From an uncultured Rhodospirillales bacterium (GTDB taxonomy: Bacteria > Pseudomonadota > Alphaproteobacteria > Acetobacterales > Acetobacteraceae), in NCBI GenBank assembly GCA_903835235.1, contig CAILMF010000029.1, forward strand, positions 23,761-87,760: 64,000 nucleotides of DNA, read 5' to 3'. The notes below the pieces were generated by a model. It was given only the letters and a program-made list of their open reading frames with translations. It did not search any database and was not told where the DNA came from. Every line of letters begins with the position of its first letter. The first letter of the stretch is position 1. Below, piece after piece: positions 16,857 through 29,379 of the stretch. The translations under genes and the position numbers were made by a program.

Positions 16857-17824
16857 TGCCGCTCACCCGACGGGCGGCGCTGGCGCTGCTGGGCGCCGGC
16901 CCGGCGGCGGCCCAAACGGCTGGCGGCACCTATCCAGACCGGCCGGTGCGGCTGGTGGTGCCCTATTTGGCCGGCGGCAGCGTGGATATCCTGAACCGCG
17001 CCTATGCCCGGGCGCTGGGCGAACAGCTTGGCCAGACCGTGGTGGTGGAGAACCGCCCGGGCGGCACCACCAGCATCGGCACTGCCTACGTGGCCCGCGC
17101 GGTGCCGGACGGCTACACGCTGCTGGGCGGCGGGGACAGCGTGGAGCTGAACCGCTACCTGATGGCGGCGCCGCCCTACGACGCTGATCGCGACCTGATC
17201 GCGATTCAGCAGCTGGCGGACGTGCCCTATGTGCTGATCGTCAACCCGCGCGTGCCCGCGCGCAGCCTGGCCGAGCTGGTGCGCTACGGGCGCGCCAACC
17301 CGGGCCGCCTGACCTATGCCAGCTTCGGCATCGGCGGTGGCGGGCATCTTTCCGGGGAGCTGCTGTGCCGCCTGGCGGGGATGGAGGCGCTGCACATTCC
17401 CTACCCCGGCAATCCGCCGGCGCTGCTGGACGTGGTGGCGGGCCGGGTGGACATGATGTTCTGTACCATTCCGGTGGCGCAGCCCTCGCTGCGTTCGGGC
17501 GAGGTGCTGGCGCTGGCGATGTCCTCGCCGGCGCGGGTGGCGGCGCTGCCCGATGTGCCGACCTGCGCCGAGGCCGGGCTGGCCGGCTATGACAGCACCG
17601 GGGAGATGACGCTCTACGCGCCGACCGGCGTGCCGGCGCCGATCGTGCAGCGGCTGTGGCAGGCGACGCGGGCGGCGCTGGAAAGCCCGGAGCTGGTGCG
17701 GCTGCTGGGGCAGCAGGGCTTCGTCATTGCTCCGCCGCGCAGCCCGGCGGAGACGACGCGGCATGTGAAGGCGCATGCGGCGCGGATGGCGGAGGTCATT
17801 CGGGCGGCGGGGATACGGCTGTAG
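16856..17824 (+). CDS. Bug/TctC-family binding protein
   Basis: Periplasmic binding protein of 322 residues, coupled to the dioxygenase by an ATGA overlap. Short export signal (MPLTRRAALALLGAGPAAAQ), then YPDRPVRLVVPYLAGGS, VVVENRPGGTTSIGTA and the C-terminal LPDVPTCAEAGLAGYDS, all standard Bug positions. The coupling suggests it captures the compound processed by the dioxygenase; this is inference. Confidence 0.92.
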   Translation: MPLTRRAALALLGAGPAAAQTAGGTYPDRPVRLVVPYLAGGSVDILNRAYARALGEQLGQTVVVENRPGGTTSIGTAYVARAVPDGYTLLGGGDSVELNRYLMAAPPYDADRDLIAIQQLADVPYVLIVNPRVPARSLAELVRYGRANPGRLTYASFGIGGGGHLSGELLCRLAGMEALHIPYPGNPPALLDVVAGRVDMMFCTIPVAQPSLRSGEVLALAMSSPARVAALPDVPTCAEAGLAGYDSTGEMTLYAPTGVPAPIVQRLWQATRAALESPELVRLLGQQGFVIAPPRSPAETTRHVKAHAARMAEVIRAAGIRL

Positions 17825-17833
17825 GGGGCCGCT

Positions 17834-18952
17834 TCAGGCCAGCAGATGCCCGAAGCGGCGGGCCTTGGTTTCCAGGTAGCCGTCATTCACCCCGTTGGGG
17901 GCGATCTGGTGGGCTTCGCGGGTTTCCACCTCGATCCCGCAGGCGGCCAGCGCCTTCACCTTCTCGGGGTTGTTGGTCAGCAGCCGCACCCGGGGGATGT
18001 GCAGCTCCCGCAGCATGGTGGCGGCCACCAGGAAGTTGCGCTCATCGGCGCCCCAGCCCAGGGCGCGGTTGGCGTCCAGCGTGTCCAGCCCGGTGTCCTG
18101 CAGGGCATAGGCGCGCAGCTTGTTGACCAGGCCGATGCCGCGGCCTTCCTGCGCCAGGTAGAGCAGCACGCCATCGCCCTCGGCCGCCATGCGGGCAATG
18201 GCGCCGCGCAGCTGCGGGCCGCAGTCGCAGCGCAGGCTGCTCAGCAGGTCGCCGGTAAAACATTCGGAATGCACCCGGGCCAGCGGCGCGCCGCCGGTGG
18301 CGGCCAGGGCCTCCGGCTGGCCGACCAGGATGGCCAGGTGCTCGATCCCGCCATCCGCGGCGCGGAAGGCGACGATCCGGGCGTCCGGCGCATCCGCCAA
18401 GGGCACCGCGGCTTCGGCCACGCGGCGGAGGCTGGTGGCGATGGCGGTTGGGTAGGCCGCCAGGTCGGCGGCATTCACCTCCAGCAACGCCGGCGGGGCC
18501 ACGGCGGGGGCGGGGGCCACGACCAGCGCCGGCAGCAGGCGGCCCAGCTTGGCCAGGGTCAGCGCCAGGGCGGCCAGGGGTGGGGCGGCCACGCGCCGGG
18601 GCGGCTCCGGCAGCAGGCGCGCGGCGGTGGGGTCGGCCAGGCTGCGCAGCAGGGCGGGGTCCAGCAGGCTGGCGGGCGGCGCCAGCGCAACCACATCGGT
18701 GGCGTCGCCGGCCTCCCCGGGCAGCAGCGCGGCGGCGCGGGCGGGGGCCAGCAGCAGCGCGACCGGGCCGGCGGCCAGGCTGGCCAGCTCGGCCAGCGCG
18801 CCGGCGCCGACGGTTTCCATCGCCACCAGCATCAGCCCCGCGCCGCTGGCGGGGTCGCGCAGCAGCACCGGGGTGCCGCGCCGCAGCTCCGCCGTGGCCC
18901 GGTGCACCTGGCGCAGCGCGAGCGTGGGGGCGTCGGGTCCCTGGGTTGTCAT
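17834..18952 (-). CDS. ribA: GTP cyclohydrolase II with extended N-terminal domain
   Basis: First step of riboflavin synthesis: GTP to a diaminopyrimidine. The C-terminal half is clear RibA: VHSECFTGDLLSSLRCDCG with the three zinc cysteines, LYLAQEGRGIGLVNKLRAYALQD, and LLTNNPEKVKALAACGIEV. The N-terminal ~170 residues are Ala/Leu-rich and lack the acidic DHBP-synthase motif, so it is not a working RibBA fusion. The start is uncertain: ATGs at 18952, 19000, 19015 and 19081 are in frame, none with a strong Shine-Dalgarno; the shortest full-domain version is listed. Confidence 0.9.
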   Translation of the reverse strand: MTTQGPDAPTLALRQVHRATAELRRGTPVLLRDPASGAGLMLVAMETVGAGALAELASLAAGPVALLLAPARAAALLPGEAGDATDVVALAPPASLLDPALLRSLADPTAARLLPEPPRRVAAPPLAALALTLAKLGRLLPALVVAPAPAVAPPALLEVNAADLAAYPTAIATSLRRVAEAAVPLADAPDARIVAFRAADGGIEHLAILVGQPEALAATGGAPLARVHSECFTGDLLSSLRCDCGPQLRGAIARMAAEGDGVLLYLAQEGRGIGLVNKLRAYALQDTGLDTLDANRALGWGADERNFLVAATMLRELHIPRVRLLTNNPEKVKALAACGIEVETREAHQIAPNGVNDGYLETKARRFGHLLA

Positions 18953-19279
18953 GTTGTCAGGCGACGCAATTGTCGGCGCCGGTGCCGTGAACCTGGTCAT
19001 TGAAGGGCGTTCCATGTCTCTGCCATGCCGCACCGCGAATGTGGCGTCGAGAGGGCGATTGCCAGGGGGGTCAGGGAGCATGATGCCGAAATAATCCTGG
19101 CTCTCGTCGTTGTCATGGCAATGGTTATCACGAGGGATTCATGCCTCTTGCCCCGCAAAAGCCACGGGTGCCATGTTAAGCGAAGTGGACGCCGCGTGCC
19201 GTTGCGGCGGTGGGCTTGGCGTTGACGTGCCAAGTTCGCGGCCCTTATCCCAAGGGTTACGGCTAGCCAGGGAAACCTA
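18953..19279. other. 327-bp divergent intergenic region
   Basis: Between ribA (minus) and the response regulator (plus). It may include the true ribA N-terminus up to 19081. No other convincing gene; a 66-codon plus-strand frame inside it has no supporting signals. It contains the likely regulator promoter at 19222-19250. No FMN riboswitch pattern was recognised. Confidence 0.6.
19222..19250 (+). promoter_or_regulatory. candidate sigma-70 promoter of the response regulator
   Basis: TTGACG at 19222-19227 and TTATCC at 19245-19250 are separated by exactly 17 bases and lie 30 bases before the start codon at 19280. Confidence 0.45.
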
Positions 19280-19996
19280 ATGCCAGGTGCGCGCCCCCTT
19301 CTGATCGTGGATGATGACGCCGCATTGCGGTCCACATTGGCCGAACAGCTTGAAGTCGATGGTGAATTCCTGCCCGCGGAGGCCGGCTCGGCGGCTGAGG
19401 CCGAAGCCATGCTGACGGCGCCGGATGCGCGCTATGACGCGGTGCTGCTGGATATCGGCCTGCCCGATGGCGATGGCCGCGACCTCTGTGCCCGGCTGCG
19501 CAAGCATGGGCTGAAGGTGCCGATCATCATGCTGACCGGCGCCGATGCCGAGCAGGATGTGGTGCGCGGCCTGGATGCCGGGGCGAATGACTACATCGCC
19601 AAGCCGTTCCGGTTGAACGAATTGCTCGCCCGGGTGCGGGCGCAACTCCGCGTGTTCGACAATTCGGAAGACGCGGTGTTCATCATCGGGCCTTACAGCT
19701 TCCGCCCCAGCGCCAAGCTGCTGCTGGAAGTGGCGCGCAACAAGAAGATCCGGCTGACCGAGAAGGAAGCCGCGATCCTGAAGTACCTGTATCGCAGTGG
19801 CGGCAAGCCGGTGGCCCGGCAGATCCTGCTGAACGAGGTGTGGGGCTACAACAGCGCGGTGACGACCCACACGCTGGAGACCCACATCTACCGGCTGCGC
19901 CAGAAGATAGAGCCGGACCCGAGCAATGCCCGGCTGCTGCTGACCGAGGGCGGTGGCTACCGGCTGGACAGCCAGGCGGGGCGCGTCGCGGCCTGA
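19280..19996 (+). CDS. OmpR-family response regulator
   Basis: DNA-binding regulator of 238 residues. The receiver domain (1-120) has the acidic pocket DDD at 11-13, phospho-acceptor Asp58 in LLDIGLPDGDG, the Thr in MLTGAD and Lys in AKPFRLNE. The winged-helix domain (about 140-230) shows LTEKEAAILKYLYR and THTLETHIYRLRQKIEPDP. No sensor kinase gene is adjacent on either side, so its partner is encoded elsewhere. Confidence 0.95.
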   Translation: MPGARPLLIVDDDAALRSTLAEQLEVDGEFLPAEAGSAAEAEAMLTAPDARYDAVLLDIGLPDGDGRDLCARLRKHGLKVPIIMLTGADAEQDVVRGLDAGANDYIAKPFRLNELLARVRAQLRVFDNSEDAVFIIGPYSFRPSAKLLLEVARNKKIRLTEKEAAILKYLYRSGGKPVARQILLNEVWGYNSAVTTHTLETHIYRLRQKIEPDPSNARLLLTEGGGYRLDSQAGRVAA

Positions 19997-20079
19997 CAGC
20001 GGGCGGCGGCCGGGTGCCGGCGGCCTGGGCTGAGCTTGCCAGCCCAAGAATGCCTGCCCGGAAGCTGCCTGGGGCGTGA

Positions 20080-21450
20080 CTACCTGAGCGTGAGCGTGCT
20101 CTCCCGGCAGGTGTCGATGCCGTAGCTGAACTGCGCGCCTCGGCGATTGCCGCTGAACTCCAGGTACAGGTCGTAGCTGCATTCGCCGGGCGGCAGGCGC
20201 AGCTCCAGCGCCTGGCCCTCCGGCATCGGGTGGGCGGTCAGGCGGTCCGGGCTGCTGGCGTCCTGGCTGGTGGGGTCGAACAGCAGCTTGTCGATGCCGC
20301 CGCCGCTGGCGTTCACAATCCGCAGGGTGCGCGCCGGGCCCTGGCCGCGTGGCAGGCCGCGCGCGGCGTTGCTGCCGGCGGCCGTGCGGGCCGGAGGGGA
20401 GGGTTGGCGGATTTCCCCGTCGAGCAGCACCGAGGCGGTGGGGGGCGCCCGCAACGCCGCGATCCGGCTGCGCGCCAGGGCGGCGAAGGCGCCGTTGGGG
20501 TAGGTCTGCAGATAAGCCTCGAAATCCGCCGGGTTGCTGCTGGCCCGCATGCTGTCCCAGAACACGCCTTCGCGATCCGGCGCGGCGGCGGTCGGCGCCG
20601 GCATGGCGCCGGGCGTGGTCACCGCCAGGGTCTGCGCATTGGCGGCGCCGGGGCTGAAGATGTAGTCGCCCTCGGCCTCGTCATACACTGCCGGGGTCTG
20701 CTCCTGGCCCACGCTGCGGGTGGCCTGGGCGACCTCCTGGCGGACGCGGGCGACCATGTCCCGCACCGGCAGGCCCGGCACCGCCATGACGCGCAGCAGG
20801 GTGCGGGTGAAGACGCCATTGGGGTCGCGGTCGTTCGGCCCCAGCTTGTCCAGTGCGCGCTGGTTGGACGCGGCGGCGTAGATCACCATGGCGCCGGCCG
20901 CGCCGCCGGCGGCCAGGCCGCGGCTGACGCCCAGGTTGCGGCCGGTGGCGCGGAACGGGTTGTCGCGGCAGGCGTCGATGATCAGCAGGTTCAGCCCGCC
21001 ATCGCGCCGGCCGTTCACCCCGGCCATGCGCTCCATCAGCGTGATCATCGGGATGCCGTCGTCCAGCAGGTCGCGCTCGTTTTCCGGCTGCATGTCCACC
21101 GGCACCAGCACGTTGAGGCCGCCCACCTGCACGCCATGGCCGGCGAAGTACAGCACCGCCACGGCGCCGGGCGTCATCGAGGCTTCGAAGCGGTTGAACA
21201 GCCGGTTCATCTGGCTGCGGTCCAGGTCGTAGCCGTCCACCACCTCGAAGCCGCGGCTGCGCAGCATGGCCGCCATGGCGCGGGCATCGGCCGCGGCGTT
21301 TTCCAGCTTGTTGACGTGGCGATAGTCCTGGTTGCCGATGACCAGGGCGACGCGGCGGGTTGGGCTGCGCGGTGCCTGGTTTGGCCCTTGGGCCTCGGCC
21401 GTGGGCAGCAGGGCCGCCAGCAGGGCGATGATCAGAACCAGAAGCCGCAT
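20080..21450 (-). CDS. secreted caspase-fold (peptidase C14) protein
   Basis: Metacaspase-like cysteine protease of 456 residues. The ATG at 21450 is preferred over 21474 because AAGGAGCG precedes it. Signal peptide about 1-20 (MRLLVLIIALLAALLPTAEA), caspase fold about 32-265 with RVALVIGNQDY, catalytic His105 in YFAGHGVQ and Cys161 in IIDACRDNP, then a linker and a C-terminal domain (about 375-456) with paired cysteines (GECSYDLYLEF and DTCRES). That last domain resembles the repeats of the secreted protein at 63.2-63.8 kb. The target is unknown; both catalytic residues are intact. Confidence 0.9.
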   Translation of the reverse strand: MRLLVLIIALLAALLPTAEAQGPNQAPRSPTRRVALVIGNQDYRHVNKLENAAADARAMAAMLRSRGFEVVDGYDLDRSQMNRLFNRFEASMTPGAVAVLYFAGHGVQVGGLNVLVPVDMQPENERDLLDDGIPMITLMERMAGVNGRRDGGLNLLIIDACRDNPFRATGRNLGVSRGLAAGGAAGAMVIYAAASNQRALDKLGPNDRDPNGVFTRTLLRVMAVPGLPVRDMVARVRQEVAQATRSVGQEQTPAVYDEAEGDYIFSPGAANAQTLAVTTPGAMPAPTAAAPDREGVFWDSMRASSNPADFEAYLQTYPNGAFAALARSRIAALRAPPTASVLLDGEIRQPSPPARTAAGSNAARGLPRGQGPARTLRIVNASGGGIDKLLFDPTSQDASSPDRLTAHPMPEGQALELRLPPGECSYDLYLEFSGNRRGAQFSYGIDTCRESTLTLR

Positions 21451-21659
21451 CAGCCGTCGCTCCTTCAACCACAAGGGCAGGGTAGCGCGGGATGCGCCGG
21501 GGCGTAATAGCAGCGTGCGTCGCCCGCCGTGGCGGCGGCGCCTGGGGGGGCCATACCAGCGGCACGCGGCTTTGGCTCGTGCCGAGGCGCCGAACGGCGC
21601 CCGCCGCCGGTGCGGCGAAAGCCAAGGAAACCGGAGGTTTCCGCCCGGCGCCTGAGGGC

Positions 21660-21707
21660 AGGAAAAAGCTGATGTCAGCGGTCAAGGAACTTGACCGTTG
21701 GCATCAG
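21660..21707 (-). terminator. intrinsic terminator of the MFS gene
   Basis: An 18-bp imperfect inverted repeat (21669-21686 and 21690-21707, loop GAA) overlaps the MFS stop codon and on the minus strand is followed by CTTTTTCC. Confidence 0.75.
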
Positions 21708-22903
21708 CCGCGGCGGCGCCCCAGCAGCAGCACCAGCGCGGCGCCGAGTTGCAGCGCCCCGGCCAGGGCGGGCGCGGACCAGGCGCCGCCCCATTGCAGC
21801 AGCGCGCCGAAGGCAGCCGGGGCAAACGCATAAAAACCCTGGTTGACCGCGGTCAGCGAGGCCATGACCTGCGGCACCTCCTCGGGCGGCCATTCGGCCT
21901 GGGCGATCAGCGGCTGGAAGGAGAGCAGGTTGCCGATGCCCAAGCCGAACAGCAGGCTGCCGGCCACCAGCAGCCAGGCGCTGCCATCCGCCGCCACCAT
22001 GGCCAGCGACCCCGTGCATTGCAGGCCGAGATTGGCGGCGGTGGCCAGGCGGCGGTCCAGCCCCGGCGGCAGCAGCCAGCCGACCAGGGTGCGCCCCAGC
22101 ACCGCCCCGGCCGTGGCCAGGCTGACCACCAGGCTGGCCGGGCCCTCCCCCAGCTGCGGCACCAGCAGGGAGTACAGCACGGTGATCAGCCCGATCTGCG
22201 CCGCCAGGCCCAGCGCGAAGGCGGCCGAGATGGTGCGGAAGCGCGGCTGGCGCCACAGGCTGGTGGTGGCGGCGGGCAGCCGCGGGCGGGGCGGCGGCGG
22301 GGACGTGGCGCCGTCCGTGTACTGCCCCAGGCTGGCCGGGGTGGCGCCCAGGTATCGGCCGGCCAGCCACCAGCCCAGCCCGCCGGTGCCCAGCGCCACC
22401 AGCAGCGCCGCCTGGGCGAAGCCAAGCCAGCCGATCAGCGCCGCCCAGATCGGCACGAAGACGATGCCGCCGGCCGAGGCGCCATTATAGGCCATGGCCA
22501 GGGCGAAGGGCCGGCGCCGGTCGAACCAGGGGGAGACCCAGACGGCAATGGCCGCCGCGCTGGTCAAGGCCCAGCCCATCGCGGTCAGCAGGGCCGCCGG
22601 CACCAGCATCCAGGGTTGGGTCGCAGCGCCCCAGGCGGCAACGCCCAGCGCCGAGGCCAGCACGCCGGCGCGGGTGGCGCCGGCCAGGCCGAAGCGCCGG
22701 TGCAGCCGGGGCAACCAGGCCACCAGCAGGGCGGAGGCGAGGAAATGCAGGGTGATGGCGGCGCCGACCAGGCCGGGCGACCAGCCCTGCCGGGCATGCA
22801 GCGCATGCAGGTAGACCGAGGGGCCGTAGAAGCCGATGCCCCAGGCGAACAGCGCCAGCATGAAGCTGGCCGCCACCACCCGCCAGCCGAAGAACCCTGC
22901 CAT
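21704..22903 (-). CDS. major facilitator superfamily transporter
   Basis: Twelve-helix carrier of 399 residues from the ATG at 22903 (MAGFFGWRVVAASFM), with GGGCAGGG just upstream; an ATG at 22936 adds eleven residues. It has the loop between helices 2 and 3 and the Arg-rich WLPRLHRRFGLAGATRAG and SPWFDRRRPFALAMAYNG segments of monocarboxylate-type MFS proteins. The substrate is not identifiable. It is transcribed away from the ATP synthase operon and ends in an intrinsic terminator. Confidence 0.88.
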   Translation of the reverse strand: MAGFFGWRVVAASFMLALFAWGIGFYGPSVYLHALHARQGWSPGLVGAAITLHFLASALLVAWLPRLHRRFGLAGATRAGVLASALGVAAWGAATQPWMLVPAALLTAMGWALTSAAAIAVWVSPWFDRRRPFALAMAYNGASAGGIVFVPIWAALIGWLGFAQAALLVALGTGGLGWWLAGRYLGATPASLGQYTDGATSPPPPRPRLPAATTSLWRQPRFRTISAAFALGLAAQIGLITVLYSLLVPQLGEGPASLVVSLATAGAVLGRTLVGWLLPPGLDRRLATAANLGLQCTGSLAMVAADGSAWLLVAGSLLFGLGIGNLLSFQPLIAQAEWPPEEVPQVMASLTAVNQGFYAFAPAAFGALLQWGGAWSAPALAGALQLGAALVLLLGRRRG

Positions 22904-23156
22904 TCCCTGCCCGAACCTGCCTTCCCAGGGCGGCAATCTAGCCCATCCACGGGGTCAAGGCTGCGCCTGGCGGCGAAATATCGGCGCGAATCACGGCCCG
23001 GCGTCGGTTGCGGGCGTGTGAACGCTATGGTAATGCCCCGCCGCCGCCGAGAGACGCTTTCGCTCGCGTGGCTGGCGTACAGGCACGCCACCTCGTGCAG
23101 CCAAGCGCCGAAAGGTGTGCGGAAGCGCGCCACCAAGGAACAGGACCGGGACTGAC

Positions 23157-23747
23157 GTGGCCTCTGCCGATATCTCAAACGCCGCCCCAAACCCGAGCGG
23201 CCTCGCCGATCGCTACGCCCAGGCGATTCTGGGCCTGGCCGATGACCGGCGCCAGACCGACCCGGGCGCGCTGGACCGCATCGCCGGCGACCTGGAGGCC
23301 CTGTTCGCGCTGTGGCAGAACGACAGCGGCTTCCGCTATTTCGTCGCCGACCCGCGGCTGGACAGCGCCAGCCAGAAGCGCGGCGCCTTCGCCATCATGG
23401 AACGTGCCGGCATCGGTACCGAGGTGCGCAACCTGGTTGGCGTGCTGATCGGCAACCGCCGGCTGGACAAGCTGCCGGACGTGGCCGCCGCCTTCGGGCG
23501 CATCCTGTCCGTCCGCCGCGGCCAGCAGACCGCGGACGTGATTACCGCTCACCCGCTGAATGATATTCAGCGTACCCAGATCACCGCCCGACTGACCGAG
23601 GCCGGCTATTCCGGCGTCAAGCTGATCGAGCGTGTTGACGAATCCATCCTTGGCGGCCTGGTCGTTCGCATCGGGTCCCGCCTTTACGACAACAGCATCA
23701 AATCCAAGCTGCAGCGTCTGCAGTACGCCATGAAGGGGGCCGCCTGA
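23157..23747 (+). CDS. atpH: F1 ATP synthase delta subunit
   Basis: Stalk subunit linking the F1 head to F0. The GTG at 23157 gives 196 residues starting [10 protein letters not shown] with AAGGAACAGGA upstream; an ATG at 23115 lies before the likely ribosome site. The N-terminal helical domain begins [15 protein letters not shown] and the C-terminal part has the family signature [21 protein letters not shown]. It is the first gene of atpHAGDC, with only two bases before atpA. Confidence 0.96.
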   Translation: MASADISNAAPNPSGLADRYAQAILGLADDRRQTDPGALDRIAGDLEALFALWQNDSGFRYFVADPRLDSASQKRGAFAIMERAGIGTEVRNLVGVLIGNRRLDKLPDVAAAFGRILSVRRGQQTADVITAHPLNDIQRTQITARLTEAGYSGVKLIERVDESILGGLVVRIGSRLYDNSIKSKLQRLQYAMKGAA

Positions 23748-23749
23748 CC

Positions 23750-25285
<1,536 letters not shown>

Positions 25286-25313
25286 TCACCCCGGAGCATA
25301 GGAGCCGGGCAGC

Positions 25314-27664
<2,351 letters not shown>

Positions 27665-27783
27665 AGCCCTCAAACGCCGGGCGCGCGCATCCGCGCGCTT
27701 GGCTTGCGCCGGACAGCCGGCGGGCCCCGTTCGGGGCCTGAATTCAGCGGCGCCGCTACGCGGCGGAGTCAGGGGTTTTGACG

Positions 27784-28197
27784 ATGGCCACCTTCCTGCT
27801 CGAACTGGTTTCGCCGGAAAAGCTGCTGCTCTCCCGCCAGGTGGAGATGGCGACCATCCCCGCCGTTGAAGGCGAGATGGGCGTGCTGGCCGGGCATGCC
27901 CCGATGATCGTGGCGCTGAAGGGCGGCGTGATCCGGGTGCGTGAGAATGGCGCCGAGACCGAGAAGCTGTTCGTCGCCGGCGGCTTCGCCGAGGTCTCGC
28001 CGGAGCGCGTGACCATCCTGGCCGACGAGGCGACGCCGCTGCCGCAGCTGTCGCGCGCCGGCAGCGAGCGCAAGCTGGCCGAGGCCGAAGCCGCGCTGGC
28101 CACCGTGGCCGCGACCGAGGCGCCGGAGAAGCGCGACGCCGCACTGATCCGCGTGCTGTCCGCCAAGGCCGCCGTCGAGGCCGCCGAGGCCGCCTGA
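27784..28197 (+). CDS. atpC: F1 ATP synthase epsilon subunit
   Basis: Small rotor subunit of 137 residues. The ATG at 27784 gives MATFLLELVSPEKLLLSRQV, the usual epsilon N-terminus; a TTG two codons earlier is the alternative. Beta-sandwich domain about 1-85 with VEGEMGVLAGHAPMI and FVAGGFAEVS, then an Ala/Glu-rich helical hairpin. A 141-base gap with GC-rich inverted repeats separates it from atpD. Confidence 0.97.
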   Translation: MATFLLELVSPEKLLLSRQVEMATIPAVEGEMGVLAGHAPMIVALKGGVIRVRENGAETEKLFVAGGFAEVSPERVTILADEATPLPQLSRAGSERKLAEAEAALATVAATEAPEKRDAALIRVLSAKAAVEAAEAA

Positions 28198-28244
28198 CCG
28201 CGGATTTGCACCACATCAACGGCTGCCCCTGAAGGCAGCGCGGG

Positions 28245-28273
28245 AACGCCGGGCCGAAAGGTCCGGCGTTTTT
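28245..28273 (+). terminator. intrinsic terminator after atpC
   Basis: AACGCCGG (28245-28252) pairs with CCGGCGTT (28263-28270) around a ten-base loop, and the T run continues to 28273. It lies 48 bases past the atpC stop and ends the ATP synthase operon. Confidence 0.85.
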
Positions 28274-28504
28274 GCTGACAACACCGTTGCACGGCGCCGT
28301 TGGCGCTTGAAACGCACGGGTTTCCGCCGAACATATCGCCCTGGGCCGCGTTGTGCCGCCGGCCCGCTGCCGGTGCCGGAACGCTTCGACAGGGGCGTTG
28401 CGGAGCCGGCTGTCGGATTCGAGAGCCTGACCACGCCTTCCGACGATCTCGTCGCAGGCCAGCGGGCGCTGGGGGGTCGGGTCACCGGGCCTGATGGGGA
28501 TGCG

Positions 28505-29356
28505 ATGAAGCACTGGCGTCTGGAGCAGGTAGCGTGGGACCAGTTGGACAGGTCCCGGATCGATCCCGAGATTCTGCCGCTGGTGAAGGCCGCGGCCATG
28601 GTGGAGCGCAACGGCGGCGACTATGCCCGCTACCTCCAGCGCGTGTTCCGCGACGACCCCGCCTTCTGCGCCGCCGCCGAGCAATGGGCGGTGGAGGAGG
28701 TCCAGCATGGCGATGCGCTGGGTCGCTGGGCCGGGCTTGCCGACCCGGCCTGGGACTATGTCGGTGCCTTTGAGCGCTACCGCCGGGGTTACCAGGTCAA
28801 TACCCAGGCGGACGCCTCCATCCGTGGCAGCCGCACCGGCGAGTTGATCGCCCGCTGCATCGTCGAGACCGGCACCTCCAGCTACTACACCGCGCTGGCC
28901 GAGGCGACCGAGGAGCCGGTGCTGAAGCAGATCTGCAAGCTGATCGCGGCCGATGAATTCCGCCATTTCAAGCTGTTCTACGACCACATGAAGCGGTATC
29001 TCGACCGCGAGAACCTGTCCTTCGTGCAGCGGCTGCGCATTGCGGCGGGCCGGGTCGGCGAAACCGAGGATGACGAATTGGCCTTCGCCTACCATTGCAG
29101 CACCGAGGACCCGGCCCTGGGCTACGCGCATGAGCGTTGCCTGACCGGCTATATGGGCCGCGCCATGGGGGTCTATCGGTTCCGCCATATCGAGCGAGGG
29201 ACCGGGATGATCTTCAAGGCGGTGGGGCTGGATCCCCGCGGCAGGCTTTCGGAGCTGGCGGCGCGCGGTGGTTGGCGGCTGCTGTGCTGGCGGCGGGACC
29301 GCTACCGCCAGGCGCTGCAACGCGAAGCGCCGGTGGCGCTGGCGCGGGCCGCCTGA
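28505..29356 (+). CDS. diiron ferritin-like/acyl-ACP-desaturase-like protein
   Basis: Probable diiron oxidoreductase. The ATG at 28505 gives 283 residues; longer upstream frames are Arg/Pro-rich and unconvincing. In the first half QWAVEEVQHGDALGRW supplies Glu-Glu-x-x-His; the second iron motif is AADEFRHFKLFYDHM with Glu-x-x-His, matching the two-fold ferritin-like four-helix bundle. Family members include desaturases and rubrerythrin-like proteins. The substrate is unknown. It is followed directly by the GH10 gene, whose frame opens at its stop codon. Confidence 0.75.
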   Translation: MKHWRLEQVAWDQLDRSRIDPEILPLVKAAAMVERNGGDYARYLQRVFRDDPAFCAAAEQWAVEEVQHGDALGRWAGLADPAWDYVGAFERYRRGYQVNTQADASIRGSRTGELIARCIVETGTSSYYTALAEATEEPVLKQICKLIAADEFRHFKLFYDHMKRYLDRENLSFVQRLRIAAGRVGETEDDELAFAYHCSTEDPALGYAHERCLTGYMGRAMGVYRFRHIERGTGMIFKAVGLDPRGRLSELAARGGWRLLCWRRDRYRQALQREAPVALARAA

Positions 29357-29379
29357 GCGGCATCGCGGCCCGGCGCGGC

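Noticed and set aside
18953..19081. FMN riboswitch upstream of ribA
   Set aside because: The conserved FMN-element blocks (such as AGGGCGGGG-type and CCCACGAGCG-type) are not seen in the leader on the minus strand.
19025..19225. 66-codon plus-strand frame upstream of the response regulator
   Set aside because: No ribosome site, no resemblance to a protein, and it overlaps the possible ribA N-terminus and the regulator's promoter region.
28307..28504. Longer N-terminus for the diiron protein
   Set aside because: The added residues are Arg/Pro/Gly-rich and unlike the family; the start at 28505 fits the fold length.
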